Of a stretch of 64,000 nucleotides of DNA, positions 1 through 9,103 are shown one piece after another (position 1 is the first letter of the stretch; each line of letters begins with the position of its first letter). Below the pieces are notes generated by a model. That model ran no database searches. It saw only the letters and a program-made list of their open reading frames with translations, and was not told where the DNA came from. The stretch is taken from contig NZ_JANZKX010000001.1 in assembly GCF_027257975.1 (NCBI RefSeq), positions 1,211,831 to 1,275,830 of the forward strand, written 5' to 3'. Position numbers and translations under genes: made by a program. Origin of the DNA: Pelomonas sp. BJYL3 (GTDB taxonomy: Bacteria; Pseudomonadota; Gammaproteobacteria; Burkholderiales; Burkholderiaceae_C).

Positions 1-823
1 GGCCGCCCAGCTCCACCACCTCGCCGCGGCGCGGCACACGGCCGTGCTCGTGGGCCAGCAGGCCGCCGATGGTGTCGAAGTCCTCGCTGGCCAGGTGCAG
101 GCCGAAGGCCTCGTTGACGGCTTCGATGTGGGTGTCGCCGGCGACGCGCTGGCTGCCGTCGGCCAGGGTGTAGATGCCGGCGTCACTGGCTTCGTCCACA
201 TCGAACTCGTCCTCGATTTCGCCGACGATCTCTTCCAGCACATCCTCGATGGTGATCAGGCCGGCCGTGTTGCCGAACTCGTCGATCACGATGGCCAGAT
301 GGCTGCGGTTCGCGCGGAAGTCGCGCAGCAGCTCGTTCAGGCCCTTGCTTTCCGGCACGAAGACGGCCGGTCGCAGCAGGGTGCGCAGATTGAGCTCGGG
401 CGCCCGCTGCAGCTTGAGCAGGTCCTTGGCCATGAGGATGCCGATGATGTTGTCGCGCTGGCCCTCGTAGACCGGGAAGCGCGAGTGGCCGGTGCCGATC
501 ACCATGGCCAGCAGCTCGTCGTAGCTCGCATCGATGGAGAGCAGGTCCATGCGCGGCGCGGCCACCATGACGTCGCCCGCGCTGAGCTCGGCCATGCGCA
601 GCACGCCTTCCAGCATCTGGCGCGACTCGGGGGCGATCAGGGCGCGCTCTTCGGCGTCCGCCAGGGTCTCGATCAGCTCGCGGGTGGAGTCCGGCCCGGG
701 GTGGAGGAATTCCAGCAGGCGTTCGAGCAGATTTCTCTTGGCCGCGGGCGATTCCGCTCCGGGCCTCGTACCCCCACTCTTGGCATGGGGGTATCGACTA
801 GGCTGTGGTTCAGACACAGGCAC
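1..823 (-). CDS. corC: CorC/HlyC-family CBS-domain protein, 3' end cut by window edge
   Basis: The minus-strand reading shows the cytosolic CorC family (CBS pair plus CorC_HlyC domain), which is tied to Mg/Co efflux or membrane-transporter control. Visible landmarks in order are LLERLLEFLHPGPDST near the N-terminus, a CBS stretch, DEFGNTAGLITIEDVLEEI, and a C-terminal part ending in VPRRGEVVELGG at the window edge, so only the last residues are missing. The start is unclear because no ATG lies in frame. GTG at 823 is used here. TTG at 847 is possible, and a CTG at 886 has the best Shine-Dalgarno match (GGAGG 7 nt before it). It is divergent from the CobW-family gene. In related genomes corC precedes lnt, which would lie left of the window (inference). 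Family assignment is confident; the start is not. Confidence 0.9.
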   Translation of the reverse strand, partial: MPVSEPQPSRYPHAKSGGTRPGAESPAAKRNLLERLLEFLHPGPDSTRELIETLADAEERALIAPESRQMLEGVLRMAELSAGDVMVAAPRMDLLSIDASYDELLAMVIGTGHSRFPVYEGQRDNIIGILMAKDLLKLQRAPELNLRTLLRPAVFVPESKGLNELLRDFRANRSHLAIVIDEFGNTAGLITIEDVLEEIVGEIEDEFDVDEASDAGIYTLADGSQRVAGDTHIEAVNEAFGLHLASEDFDTIGGLLAHEHGRVPRRGEVVELGG

Positions 824-955
824 TCGTGTCGTAGTTGGGGGACGCAAAGAATAACCGATTGACTTTGACAGGGACTTGAAAGACAGTCGGCCGCCTCCAT
901 TTGTTGGGGCCTCTGTCTATTTTTCTCCGGGCGGCTGCCGTCGCCTGCGCCAGCC

Positions 956-2014
956 ATGTCTCAAGGTAACTCCCCTGGTTTGATCCCCGCCACCATCCTC
1001 ACCGGCTTCCTGGGCTCGGGCAAGACCACCCTGCTCAAGCGCGTGCTGTCGGAGGCCCATGGGCAGAAGATCGCCGTGATCGAGAACGAGTTCGGCGAGG
1101 AGAACATCGACAACGACATCCTGCTCACCGAGACCAAGGAGCAGATCATCCAGATGAGCAACGGCTGCGTCTGCTGCACCATCCGCGAGGACCTGCGCAC
1201 GACGCTGTCGGACCTGGCGGCCAAGCGCCGCAAGGGCGAGGTCGAGTTCGACCGGGTGGTCATCGAGACCACCGGCCTGGCCGACCCCGGCCCTGTCGCC
1301 CAGACCTTCTTCATGGACGACGAGATCGCCGAGAGCTACCTGCTGGACTCCGTCCTGACCCTGGTGGACGCCAAGCATGCCGAGGAGCAGCTCAACACCC
1401 GCCAGGAGGCGCGCCGCCAGATCGGCTTCGCGGACCAGATCTTCCTGTCCAAGACCGACCTCTGCGACCCGGCCGCCGTGGACGCCCTGGCCCACCGCAT
1501 CAAGCACATGAACCCGCGCGCACCGCAGCAGCGCGTGCATTTCGGCGAGGTGGAGCTGGCCCGCGTCTTCGACCTGCGCGGCTTCAATCTGAATGCCAAG
1601 CTGGAGATCGACCCTGACTTCCTCAAGGCCGACGACCACGACCACCACCATCATCACCATGATCACGACCATGAGCATGGCGAGCACTGCGACCATCCGC
1701 ACCACCACGCCCATGACGATGACGTGAAGTCCTTCGTCTACCGCGCCGAGAAGCCCTTCAACCCGGCCAAGCTGGAAGAGTTCCTGGGCGCCATCGTGCA
1801 GGTCTACGGTCCCAAGATGCTGCGCTACAAGGGCGTGCTCTACATGAAGGGCACCGACAAGAAGGTGATCTTCCAGGGCGTGCACCAGCTGATGGGCTCG
1901 GATCTGGGCCCGCGCTGGATGCCCGGCGAGAAGAAGCAGAGCAAGATGGTCTTCATTGGCATCGACCTGCCCAAGGAGATCCTGCTGCAGGGACTGGAAG
2001 GCTGTCTCGCCTAG
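956..2014 (+). CDS. CobW/COG0523 family GTPase, probable metal chaperone
   Basis: A 352-residue G3E GTPase of the COG0523/CobW family, cytosolic proteins that use GTP to deliver metal (zinc in ZNG1/ZigA-type members) to client enzymes. The P-loop GFLGSGKT is at residues 17-24, the family metal-binding CxCC motif at residues 71-74 (C71, C73, C74), the switch segment ETTGLADPGP near 105-113 and the base-recognition motif SKTD at 165-168. Residues 227-255 form a dense His/Asp run that should bind metal. The CobW C-terminal domain follows. The next gene is dksA, whose zinc finger is eroded, a pairing that echoes zinc-sparing gene sets (inference). No strong ribosome site precedes the ATG, and I saw no Zur-like operator. 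The metal and client are unknown. Confidence 0.93.
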   Translation: MSQGNSPGLIPATILTGFLGSGKTTLLKRVLSEAHGQKIAVIENEFGEENIDNDILLTETKEQIIQMSNGCVCCTIREDLRTTLSDLAAKRRKGEVEFDRVVIETTGLADPGPVAQTFFMDDEIAESYLLDSVLTLVDAKHAEEQLNTRQEARRQIGFADQIFLSKTDLCDPAAVDALAHRIKHMNPRAPQQRVHFGEVELARVFDLRGFNLNAKLEIDPDFLKADDHDHHHHHHDHDHEHGEHCDHPHHHAHDDDVKSFVYRAEKPFNPAKLEEFLGAIVQVYGPKMLRYKGVLYMKGTDKKVIFQGVHQLMGSDLGPRWMPGEKKQSKMVFIGIDLPKEILLQGLEGCLA

Positions 2015-2030
2015 TGACACACTCTGTCAG

Positions 2031-2057
2031 TTGGGTGCCACTCCCTATGGCTACAAT
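2031..2057 (+). promoter_or_regulatory. Possible sigma-70 promoter before dksA
   Basis: TTGGGT at 2031-2036 and TACAAT at 2052-2057 resemble -35 and -10 boxes, but the 15-bp spacer is short. It would give a leader of about 205 nt for dksA. Visual call only. The rest of 2015-2268 shows no other clear element. Confidence 0.35.
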
Positions 2058-2268
2058 CCGCGGCGCCCAAAACTGACAGAAGCGCTGGCTCAGGGGATGA
2101 CCTCCCGTCACCCCCTGGCACCGGCCCTGATCCCCCAGGGGATCGCCCTGCCCCACAAAGGCAGGACAGCAGGATTGGCAAAAGTTTGGCGAAGCTGGTC
2201 CCCAGAACTGGTCCCGTTGGCGAAGTGCCCTTTGAAGCAGGTATAAACACCCTGCGAGGAGACTGAAA

Positions 2269-2961
2269 GTGAGCAAGACCCAGGCCCCGAAATCCACCGC
2301 TGCCCCGGCTCCGGCCGCTGCGCGGTCGGCACCCAAGGCCAGCAAATCTGCCGCCAAGGCCAGTGCCGCCCCTTCCGGCGATGCCGACACCGTGGTGACG
2401 GAGGCTCCGGCCGCCGCCAGCCGCTTTGCCGATCGCTTCGCCCCCCCCAAGCCGCCTGCGCGGTCCTCGAGTAGTCCCTTGATTGAAACGCCCCGCCCTG
2501 CCGTGAAAGCCGACCCCAAGCTCGCGAACGCCTGGAAATCCAAGCCTGGCAACGAACTGACCGACGCCGAAGTCCTGGCCATGCCGGACAGCGAGTACAT
2601 GAATGACAAGCAGATTGAGTTCTTCCGCGCCAAGCTGAACGAACTCAAGGAGAGCCTGCTCTCCAATGCCGGCGAAACCACCGAGCATCTGCGCGAAGAC
2701 ACCTCCATCGTCCCCGATCCGGCCGACCGCGCCACCATCGAGGAAGAGCACGCCCTGGAACTGCGCACCCGTGACCGCGAGCGCAAGCTGCTGAAGAAGA
2801 TCATGCAGTCGCTGCAGCGCCTGGACAGCGGCGAGTACGGCTATTGCGACGAGACCGGCGAGCCCATCGGCCTCGGCCGCCTGATCGCCCGCCCGACGGC
2901 CACGCTGTCGCTGGAAGCCCAGCAGCGCCGCGAGCTGAAACAGAAGATGTTCGGCGACTGA
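2269..2961 (+). CDS. dksA: DksA-type RNA polymerase regulator lacking the zinc-finger cysteine set
   Basis: DksA binds the RNA polymerase secondary channel and, with ppGpp, resets stable-RNA and amino-acid promoters. The coiled-coil tip motif DPADRA (D150, D153, A155) is intact. The globular domain reads GYCDETGEPIGLGRLIARPT then ATLSLEAQQR: of the four zinc-ligand positions only C193 is Cys; the others are T196, S214 and A217. It therefore resembles zinc-independent DksA forms. The protein is 230 residues against about 151 in E. coli, because residues 1-80 are a low-complexity Ala/Lys/Pro extension. Translation starts at GTG 2269, preceded by GAGGAGA at 2256-2262. It lies downstream of the CobW-family GTPase and upstream of the STAS gene. 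Confidence 0.95.
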   Translation: MSKTQAPKSTAAPAPAAARSAPKASKSAAKASAAPSGDADTVVTEAPAAASRFADRFAPPKPPARSSSSPLIETPRPAVKADPKLANAWKSKPGNELTDAEVLAMPDSEYMNDKQIEFFRAKLNELKESLLSNAGETTEHLREDTSIVPDPADRATIEEEHALELRTRDRERKLLKKIMQSLQRLDSGEYGYCDETGEPIGLGRLIARPTATLSLEAQQRRELKQKMFGD

Positions 2962-3013
2962 GTCGCCGCGACCCGCCCTTGCCGGCCCCCCGTCCCAGCC
3001 CATCAGGAACCGC

Positions 3014-4792
3014 ATGACCGACCCCAAGGACAGCGAGAGCTTCTTCCGCAAGGTCGCGCGCTTTGTCGCCAACCCGACCACCGACTGGGCTGAGATCAAT
3101 TCGCGCCAGGACGACCCGCAGGCCGACGCCGCCAAGGCCGAGCTGCGGGCCATGGTGGAGCGCAAGCGGCGCAATGACTTCGTCCGCAAGCGCGAGCTGG
3201 ACATGCTGCGCCGCATCCGCCGCGAGGGCCTCTCGCCCGAGCAGCTGGCCGCCCTGGGCGCCTCCTCGTCACGCATGGACGAGGTTGAGCGCATGAACAG
3301 CGACATGGGCCAGCGGGTGGACCTGCAGGTCAAGGCCAAGATCGACGAGATCGAGCAGCAGATGGTGGGCGAGAGCTTCGCCCGTGCGCCCTCGCCGCCC
3401 TCTTCCGGCTTCTTCGAGACCAGCACCCGGGCGGCGGCCTTCGCGCCGACCATGCCCGCAGTCCCCAACACCGAGATTCCCAGAGGCGGCGCCGCCCCTG
3501 CGGCCGCCTCGCCCGCGCCCACCTCGGCCGCACCGGCGCCTGGCCGCGAGCGGCCCAGCAATACGCCGGTCCCCGCGGCCGCCGTGGTCGACACCAAGCT
3601 CCCGCCGCCCGCCGAGGGCGCGCCCAGCGAGCTGCCCGAGCTGATGCCCATGAACCCGGGCCTCAGCTTCCGCATGACGGAGAGCGCGGCCATCGAGGTG
3701 AACGAGGTCGTGCACGACGCCGAGCTGGACGAAGCCGTGATCGCCTTCGCCAACGCGGACAACGAAAGCTGCGAGCGCAGCCTCACGGAGCTCACCCAAC
3801 CCGGCGGCAGCCGCAATCTGCATGCCGAGACCTGGCTGGTGCTCTTCGACTTCTACCGCGCCACCGGCCAGCAGAGCAAGTTCGAGGCCCTGGCGCTGGA
3901 GTACGCGCAGCAGTTCGGGCTGTCGGCGCCGCAGTGGTTCTCCATGCCCAAGATGGTGGCCGAGCAGCAGCGCAAGGTGCGCCCGCCCAAGGGCAGCCCC
4001 GGCGCCGTCTGCTGGTCCGCCCCGGCCTACCTCGACGCCGAGGCCGTGCAGCAGATGCGCTCGCGCTGCGAGTCCTCGCCCATGCCCTGGGTGCTGGACT
4101 GGAAGGACCTCCAGCAACTGGACACCGAAGGCTGCGCCAAGCTGCAGTCCGTGTTCAAGGACTGGTCCAAGCAGGCGCTGGACATCCGCTGGCTGGCCGG
4201 CGACCAGTTCCTGCAGGTGATCAAGGACATGGCGCCCGTGGGCGTCCGCGATGTCGATCCGGCCCTCTGGATGCTGCGCATGGAAGCGCTGCGCCTGGTC
4301 AACCGGCCAGACCAGTTCGACGAAGCTGCCATCGACTACTGCGTCACCTACGAGGTCTCGCCGCCGTCCTGGGAGAAGGCCAAGTGCCTGGTGCGGGTCA
4401 GCGGCAACAGCCTGTCCACGCAGGGCCCCACCTCCACCACGCAGCAGCAGGCCCTGGACGCGCAGAGCACCTTCCTCGAGACCAGCCTGGGCGAACAGAC
4501 CAAGCTGGGCCAGGCCGTGCAGCTGGAGCTCAGCGGCCAACTGCATGGCGACATCAGCGAGACGCTCAATCTGATGAGCAGCGAGCTGGGCGCGGCCTCA
4601 TTGATCGAGGTGTCCTGCCCGGCCCTGATCCGCCTGGACTTCCTGGCCGCCGGCGACCTGCTCAACTGGGTGCTCAGCCGCCGCAGCGAGAACCGCAACG
4701 TCGTCTTCAAGGACACCCACCGCCTGGTGGCCCTGTTCTTCGGTGCGATGGGCATCAACGAGCACGCGCGGGTCAAAGTCAGAACGGTCTGA
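3014..4792 (+). CDS. STAS-domain protein with low-complexity linker
   Basis: A 592-residue cytosolic protein. The N-terminal ~100 residues (FVANPTTDWAEINSRQ, then AMVERKRRNDFVRKREL) are highly charged and helical. Residues ~125-215 are an Ala/Pro-rich linker. The middle contains helical, tetratricopeptide-like sequence, and the C-terminal ~95 residues (VQLELSGQLHGDI ... FKDTHRLVALFFGAMGINEHA) look like a STAS/MlaB-type fold. Proteins of this form sit before hslVU in other Burkholderiales and carry only the STAS label (recalled, not searched). STAS domains usually bind partner proteins or lipids, so an adaptor role is plausible but unproven. The start ATG 3014 follows CATCAGGAACCGC, a weak AGGA ribosome site. 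Confidence 0.75.
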   Translation: MTDPKDSESFFRKVARFVANPTTDWAEINSRQDDPQADAAKAELRAMVERKRRNDFVRKRELDMLRRIRREGLSPEQLAALGASSSRMDEVERMNSDMGQRVDLQVKAKIDEIEQQMVGESFARAPSPPSSGFFETSTRAAAFAPTMPAVPNTEIPRGGAAPAAASPAPTSAAPAPGRERPSNTPVPAAAVVDTKLPPPAEGAPSELPELMPMNPGLSFRMTESAAIEVNEVVHDAELDEAVIAFANADNESCERSLTELTQPGGSRNLHAETWLVLFDFYRATGQQSKFEALALEYAQQFGLSAPQWFSMPKMVAEQQRKVRPPKGSPGAVCWSAPAYLDAEAVQQMRSRCESSPMPWVLDWKDLQQLDTEGCAKLQSVFKDWSKQALDIRWLAGDQFLQVIKDMAPVGVRDVDPALWMLRMEALRLVNRPDQFDEAAIDYCVTYEVSPPSWEKAKCLVRVSGNSLSTQGPTSTTQQQALDAQSTFLETSLGEQTKLGQAVQLELSGQLHGDISETLNLMSSELGAASLIEVSCPALIRLDFLAAGDLLNWVLSRRSENRNVVFKDTHRLVALFFGAMGINEHARVKVRTV

Positions 4793-4798
4793 TTGACC

Positions 4799-4870
4799 AC
4801 CCCCTACGGCCTTCGGCCGCCCCCTCAAGGGGGCACGCCTGGCGGCCCGGCAAAGCCGGATCCGCAGGCG
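4799..4870 (+). terminator. REP-like GC hairpin block, probable terminator of the STAS gene
   Basis: Two adjacent hairpins are visible: CGGCC-TTC-GGCCG at 4807-4819 and GCCCCC-TCAA-GGGGGC at 4819-4834, followed by a GC-rich tail. The same kind of block occurs between genes in many Burkholderiales (recalled). There is no U-run, so its termination strength is uncertain. Confidence 0.6.
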
Positions 4871-4883
4871 TCGTGCGGGGCGA

Positions 4884-5126
4884 GCACCGGCTGCGCCGAG
4901 TGCTCTTGGTTTGGAGCCGTGCAGGGGTAGGGGCCCTGGGGCTCTATCAGCACCGGCTGCGCCGAGTGCTCTTGGTTTGGATCTGTGCAGGGGCGTGGGC
5001 CCTGGGGCTCCATCAGCACCGGCTGCGCCGAGTGCTCTTGGTTTGGAGCCGTGCAGGGGTAGGGGCCCTGGGGGCTCTATCAGCACCGGCTGCGCCGAGT
5101 GCTCTTGGTTTGGAGCCGTGCAGGGG
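4884..5126 (+). repeat. 66-bp tandem repeat, about 3.7 copies
   Basis: Units begin with GCACCGGCTGCGCCGAGTGC at 4884, 4950, 5016 and 5083, giving periods of 66, 66 and 67 bp (one extra G in the third unit). Each continues TCTTGGTTTGG, a variable core (AGCCGTGCAGGGG or ATCTGTGCAGGGG), then GGGCCCTGGGGCTC. The fourth copy stops after GTGCAGGGGCG. Units are nearly identical, so this is recent direct amplification, not a CRISPR. It fills the gap between the STAS gene and hslV, and several frames stay open through it only because 66 is a multiple of 3. Confidence 0.95.
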
Positions 5127-5257
5127 CGAGGAGGGCGCTTCGCACAGCGGGACTGGCTCCTGAGCCGGGATGCGCCGCCCTAGCCCTTCCTCTGCGCTCA
5201 GGCACTGACGGGCCTCGAGGCATCGGCTTGAAAATGCCCTTCCCGCCCTCAGCTGGA

Positions 5258-5836
5258 ATGGCTATGACTGCATCCGCTTCCCAAGATCCGGTGTTCCATG
5301 GGACCACCATCGTCAGCGTGCGCCGCAACGGCCAGGTCGCCATCGGGGGTGACGGCCAGGTGACGCTGGGCCATATCGTCGTGAAGGCGAGCGCGCGCAA
5401 GGTGCGCAAGCTCTACAAGGAGCGCGTGCTGGCCGGCTTTGCCGGCGCCACGGCCGATGCCTTCACGCTGTTCGAACGCTTCGAGTCCAAGCTGGAGAAG
5501 CACCAGGGGCACCTGGTGCGGGCCGCCGTGGAGCTCACGCGGGACTGGCGCACGGACCGCGTGCTGCGCCGCCTGGAGGCCATGCTGGCCGTGGCGGACG
5601 CCGAGACCTCGCTGATCATCACCGGCAATGGCGACGTGCTGGAGCCCGAGATGGGCATCGTGGCCATCGGCTCCGGCGGGGCCTATGCGCAGGCCGCCGC
5701 GCGCGCCCTGCTGCAGCACAGCGAGCTGGGCGCGGCGGACATCGTCAAGCGATCCCTGGAGATCGCCGGTGACCTCTGCATCTACACCAACCAGACCCAC
5801 ACCCTCGAGACGCTGGACGGCGTCGCCCGCGCCTGA
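5258..5836 (+). CDS. hslV: HslV, ATP-dependent protease peptidase subunit
   Basis: Threonine peptidase of the HslVU (ClpQY) protease, which degrades misfolded and regulatory proteins in the cytosol. The mature enzyme should begin at the Thr of [19 protein letters not shown]. Upstream is a short leader ending in HG (residues 1-15 with this start), as expected for propeptide removal. Conserved stretches [29 protein letters not shown] and [15 protein letters not shown] follow. The start is uncertain: ATG 5258, ATG 5264 or a nearer in-frame GTG all fit, and the reading frame stays open back into the repeat. hslU begins 31 bp downstream, so the two form an operon. No sigma-32 promoter was confidently seen. 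Confidence 0.97.
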   Translation: MAMTASASQDPVFHGTTIVSVRRNGQVAIGGDGQVTLGHIVVKASARKVRKLYKERVLAGFAGATADAFTLFERFESKLEKHQGHLVRAAVELTRDWRTDRVLRRLEAMLAVADAETSLIITGNGDVLEPEMGIVAIGSGGAYAQAAARALLQHSELGAADIVKRSLEIAGDLCIYTNQTHTLETLDGVARA

Positions 5837-5867
5837 GCGCACGCCATCGCACCGAACGAGGACGCCC

Positions 5868-7217
<1,350 letters not shown>

Positions 7218-7275
7218 GGCCGGCTGCTTGACGGACATCAAGACAGCAAGACCTGGCACGGCTTAGGCTTGCCGG

Positions 7276-8067
7276 ATGCCGCATCGCATCAGCACCCGCA
7301 GCTGGGGCCTCTCCCGGCCCAGCCAGCTCAACACCGCCGCCACGCACGCGGAGCAGCGCTGGCGCTGGCCGGTGCTGATCGCCCTGCTGTGCACCATTCC
7401 GGCCTTCTACATCGAGCTGATCGAGAGCCTGCCCACGCCGCTGGCCATCGCCATCTACCTGGTTGCGGCGGGCCTCGTGGGCCTGTCGCTGTGGCGCGTG
7501 GGGCGGCTGTGCTCGCATCCGCAGCAGTACTGGCGCAGCAATATGCTGGACCTGGTGCTGATGGCCGGCCTGCTGGCCTCCGCGCTGCTGCCGCCCAGCG
7601 CCGAGTCGGGCCTGGCGCTGGCGGGGCGGCTCTTCGTCTCGCTGCTGACCCTGCTGAGGATGGTCTGGGCCATCAAGAGCTGGGTCACGCGCGGCGGCCT
7701 GGGCTACCTCCTGCTGCTGGCCCTGATGGTGCTGCTGTTCTGCGGCGTGGGCTTCTGGGTGCTGGAGCCGCGCGTCAAGACGCCGGCCGACGGCATGTGG
7801 CTGGCCTTCACCACCGCCGCCACCGTGGGCTATGGCGACATCGTGCCCACCACGGCTGCCGCCAAGATCTTCTCGGTCTTCGTGGTGCTGCTGGGCTATG
7901 CGGTGCTCTCCCTGGTCACCGCCGCCATCGCGGCCATGTGGGTGGAAAGCACCGAACGGGAGGTCGAGAAGGACATCCTGCGCGACCTGCACGCCCAGCT
8001 GCGCTCCGTGCATGAGGAGCTCGGCGCCGTGCGCGAGGAGCTCCGCCAGCTCAAGCGTCCCGACTAG
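7276..8067 (+). CDS. Voltage-gated-like potassium channel subunit
   Basis: A 263-residue inner-membrane protein with the K+ selectivity filter TVGYGD at residues 183-188, between a pore helix (MWLAFTTAA) and an outgoing helix (IFSVFVVLLGYAVLSLV). Several hydrophobic segments precede it: ~32-48, 55-72, 90-106, 115-131 and 143-163. This suits a six-segment Kv-like channel, though the usual S4 arginine ladder is sparse (one GRLFVSLLTLLRMVW stretch). The C-terminus (EREVEKDILRDLHAQLRSVH onward) is a predicted coiled coil, likely for tetramer assembly. It follows hslU by 58 bp. The physiological role is unknown; membrane-potential control is the general role of the family. Confidence 0.9.
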   Translation: MPHRISTRSWGLSRPSQLNTAATHAEQRWRWPVLIALLCTIPAFYIELIESLPTPLAIAIYLVAAGLVGLSLWRVGRLCSHPQQYWRSNMLDLVLMAGLLASALLPPSAESGLALAGRLFVSLLTLLRMVWAIKSWVTRGGLGYLLLLALMVLLFCGVGFWVLEPRVKTPADGMWLAFTTAATVGYGDIVPTTAAAKIFSVFVVLLGYAVLSLVTAAIAAMWVESTEREVEKDILRDLHAQLRSVHEELGAVREELRQLKRPD

Positions 8068-8227
8068 GCGCGCCGCGCGTCCCCACGCCCCACGCCCGGC
8101 GCTTCTCACGCCACGGCCACGGCTGCGCCGGTGCAGCCTGTCCGCCCGCCGCGCCACTCTGTCTGAATCCCCGTGCCCCGCCGGGGTCGCCTCGCTACGC
8201 TGCGCGCCAGATTCATGAGGAGGCGGC

Positions 8228-9103
8228 ATGCTGAGCATTCAAGAGCTGGTCAAGACATTCGGAGACCACCGGGCCATCGATGGCCTCAACCTGGAACTGG
8301 GCGCCGGCCTGGTGGGCCTGGTCGGCCATAACGGTGCGGGCAAGACCACGCTGATGCAGATGCTGGCCACGCTCAGCCGGCCCAGCCAGGGGCGCATCCT
8401 GCTGGACGGCCAGGACATCGTCGCCCGCCCCGAGCTGATGCGCCGCCGCCTGGGCTATCTGCCGCAGGACTTCGGCGTCTACCCGCAGCTGACGGCGCGC
8501 GAATTCCTGCAGTACTTCGCCGCGCTCAAGGGCGTGCGCGATGGCCGCCGCATCCAGCAACTGCTGGAGCTGGTCAACCTTCACGAGCAGGCCGACCGCA
8601 TGGCCGCCGGCTTCTCGGGCGGCATGCGCCAGCGCCTGGGCATCGCGCAGGCCCTGCTCAACGACCCGGACGTGCTGATCGTCGATGAGCCCACCGCCGG
8701 CCTGGACCCCGAGGAGCGCCTGCGATTCCGCCAGCTGCTGTCCGAGCTGGGCTTCTCGCGCCTGGTGATCGTCTCCACCCACATCGTCTCGGACATCGAG
8801 AACATGGCCACCCACCTGGCCATCCTGCGCCGCGGCCGCCTGCTGGCCTTCAGCAGCCCCGAGGCCCTGATGGCACGGGCCGAGGGTCAGGTCTGGACCG
8901 CCCTGCTGGAGCCCGGCCACTACGAATCCCTGCGCCAGCAGGTGCACGTGCTGCAGGCCCAGCGCCAGGGTGGCCTGATCCAGGTCCGCATGGCCCACAC
9001 GGAACGCCCCTGCGCCGAGGCCCAGGCCGCCCTGCCCAGCCTCGAGGAGGCTCTGATGGCACAGCGTTATGCGGACACGCAGGGCCTGGGGATGGCCGCA
9101 TGA
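8228..9103 (+). CDS. ABC transporter ATP-binding protein
   Basis: A 291-residue ATPase of an ABC-2 type exporter. Walker A GHNGAGKT is at residues 33-40, the Q-loop region YLPQDFGVY follows, the signature is FSGGMRQRLGIAQ and Walker B is VLIVDEPTAGLDPEE, with the switch His in VSTHIVSDIE. AGGAGG is placed well before ATG 8228. The stop codon overlaps the start of the permease gene by 4 nt (ATGA at 9100-9103), so the two are translationally coupled. The substrate cannot be read from sequence; drug, lipid or lantibiotic-type exporters share this layout. The preceding 160-bp gap shows no clear promoter. Confidence 0.94.
   Translation: MLSIQELVKTFGDHRAIDGLNLELGAGLVGLVGHNGAGKTTLMQMLATLSRPSQGRILLDGQDIVARPELMRRRLGYLPQDFGVYPQLTAREFLQYFAALKGVRDGRRIQQLLELVNLHEQADRMAAGFSGGMRQRLGIAQALLNDPDVLIVDEPTAGLDPEERLRFRQLLSELGFSRLVIVSTHIVSDIENMATHLAILRRGRLLAFSSPEALMARAEGQVWTALLEPGHYESLRQQVHVLQAQRQGGLIQVRMAHTERPCAEAQAALPSLEEALMAQRYADTQGLGMAA

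Noticed and set aside
44..862. Long open frame opposite corC
   Set aside because: Composition typical of the complement of a GC-rich gene (Val/Ala/Gly/Leu/Asp-rich, no domain), while the minus strand reads as CorC.
4884..5126. Possible CRISPR array
   Set aside because: Units are directly contiguous with no variable spacers and there are no cas genes; it is an ordinary tandem repeat.
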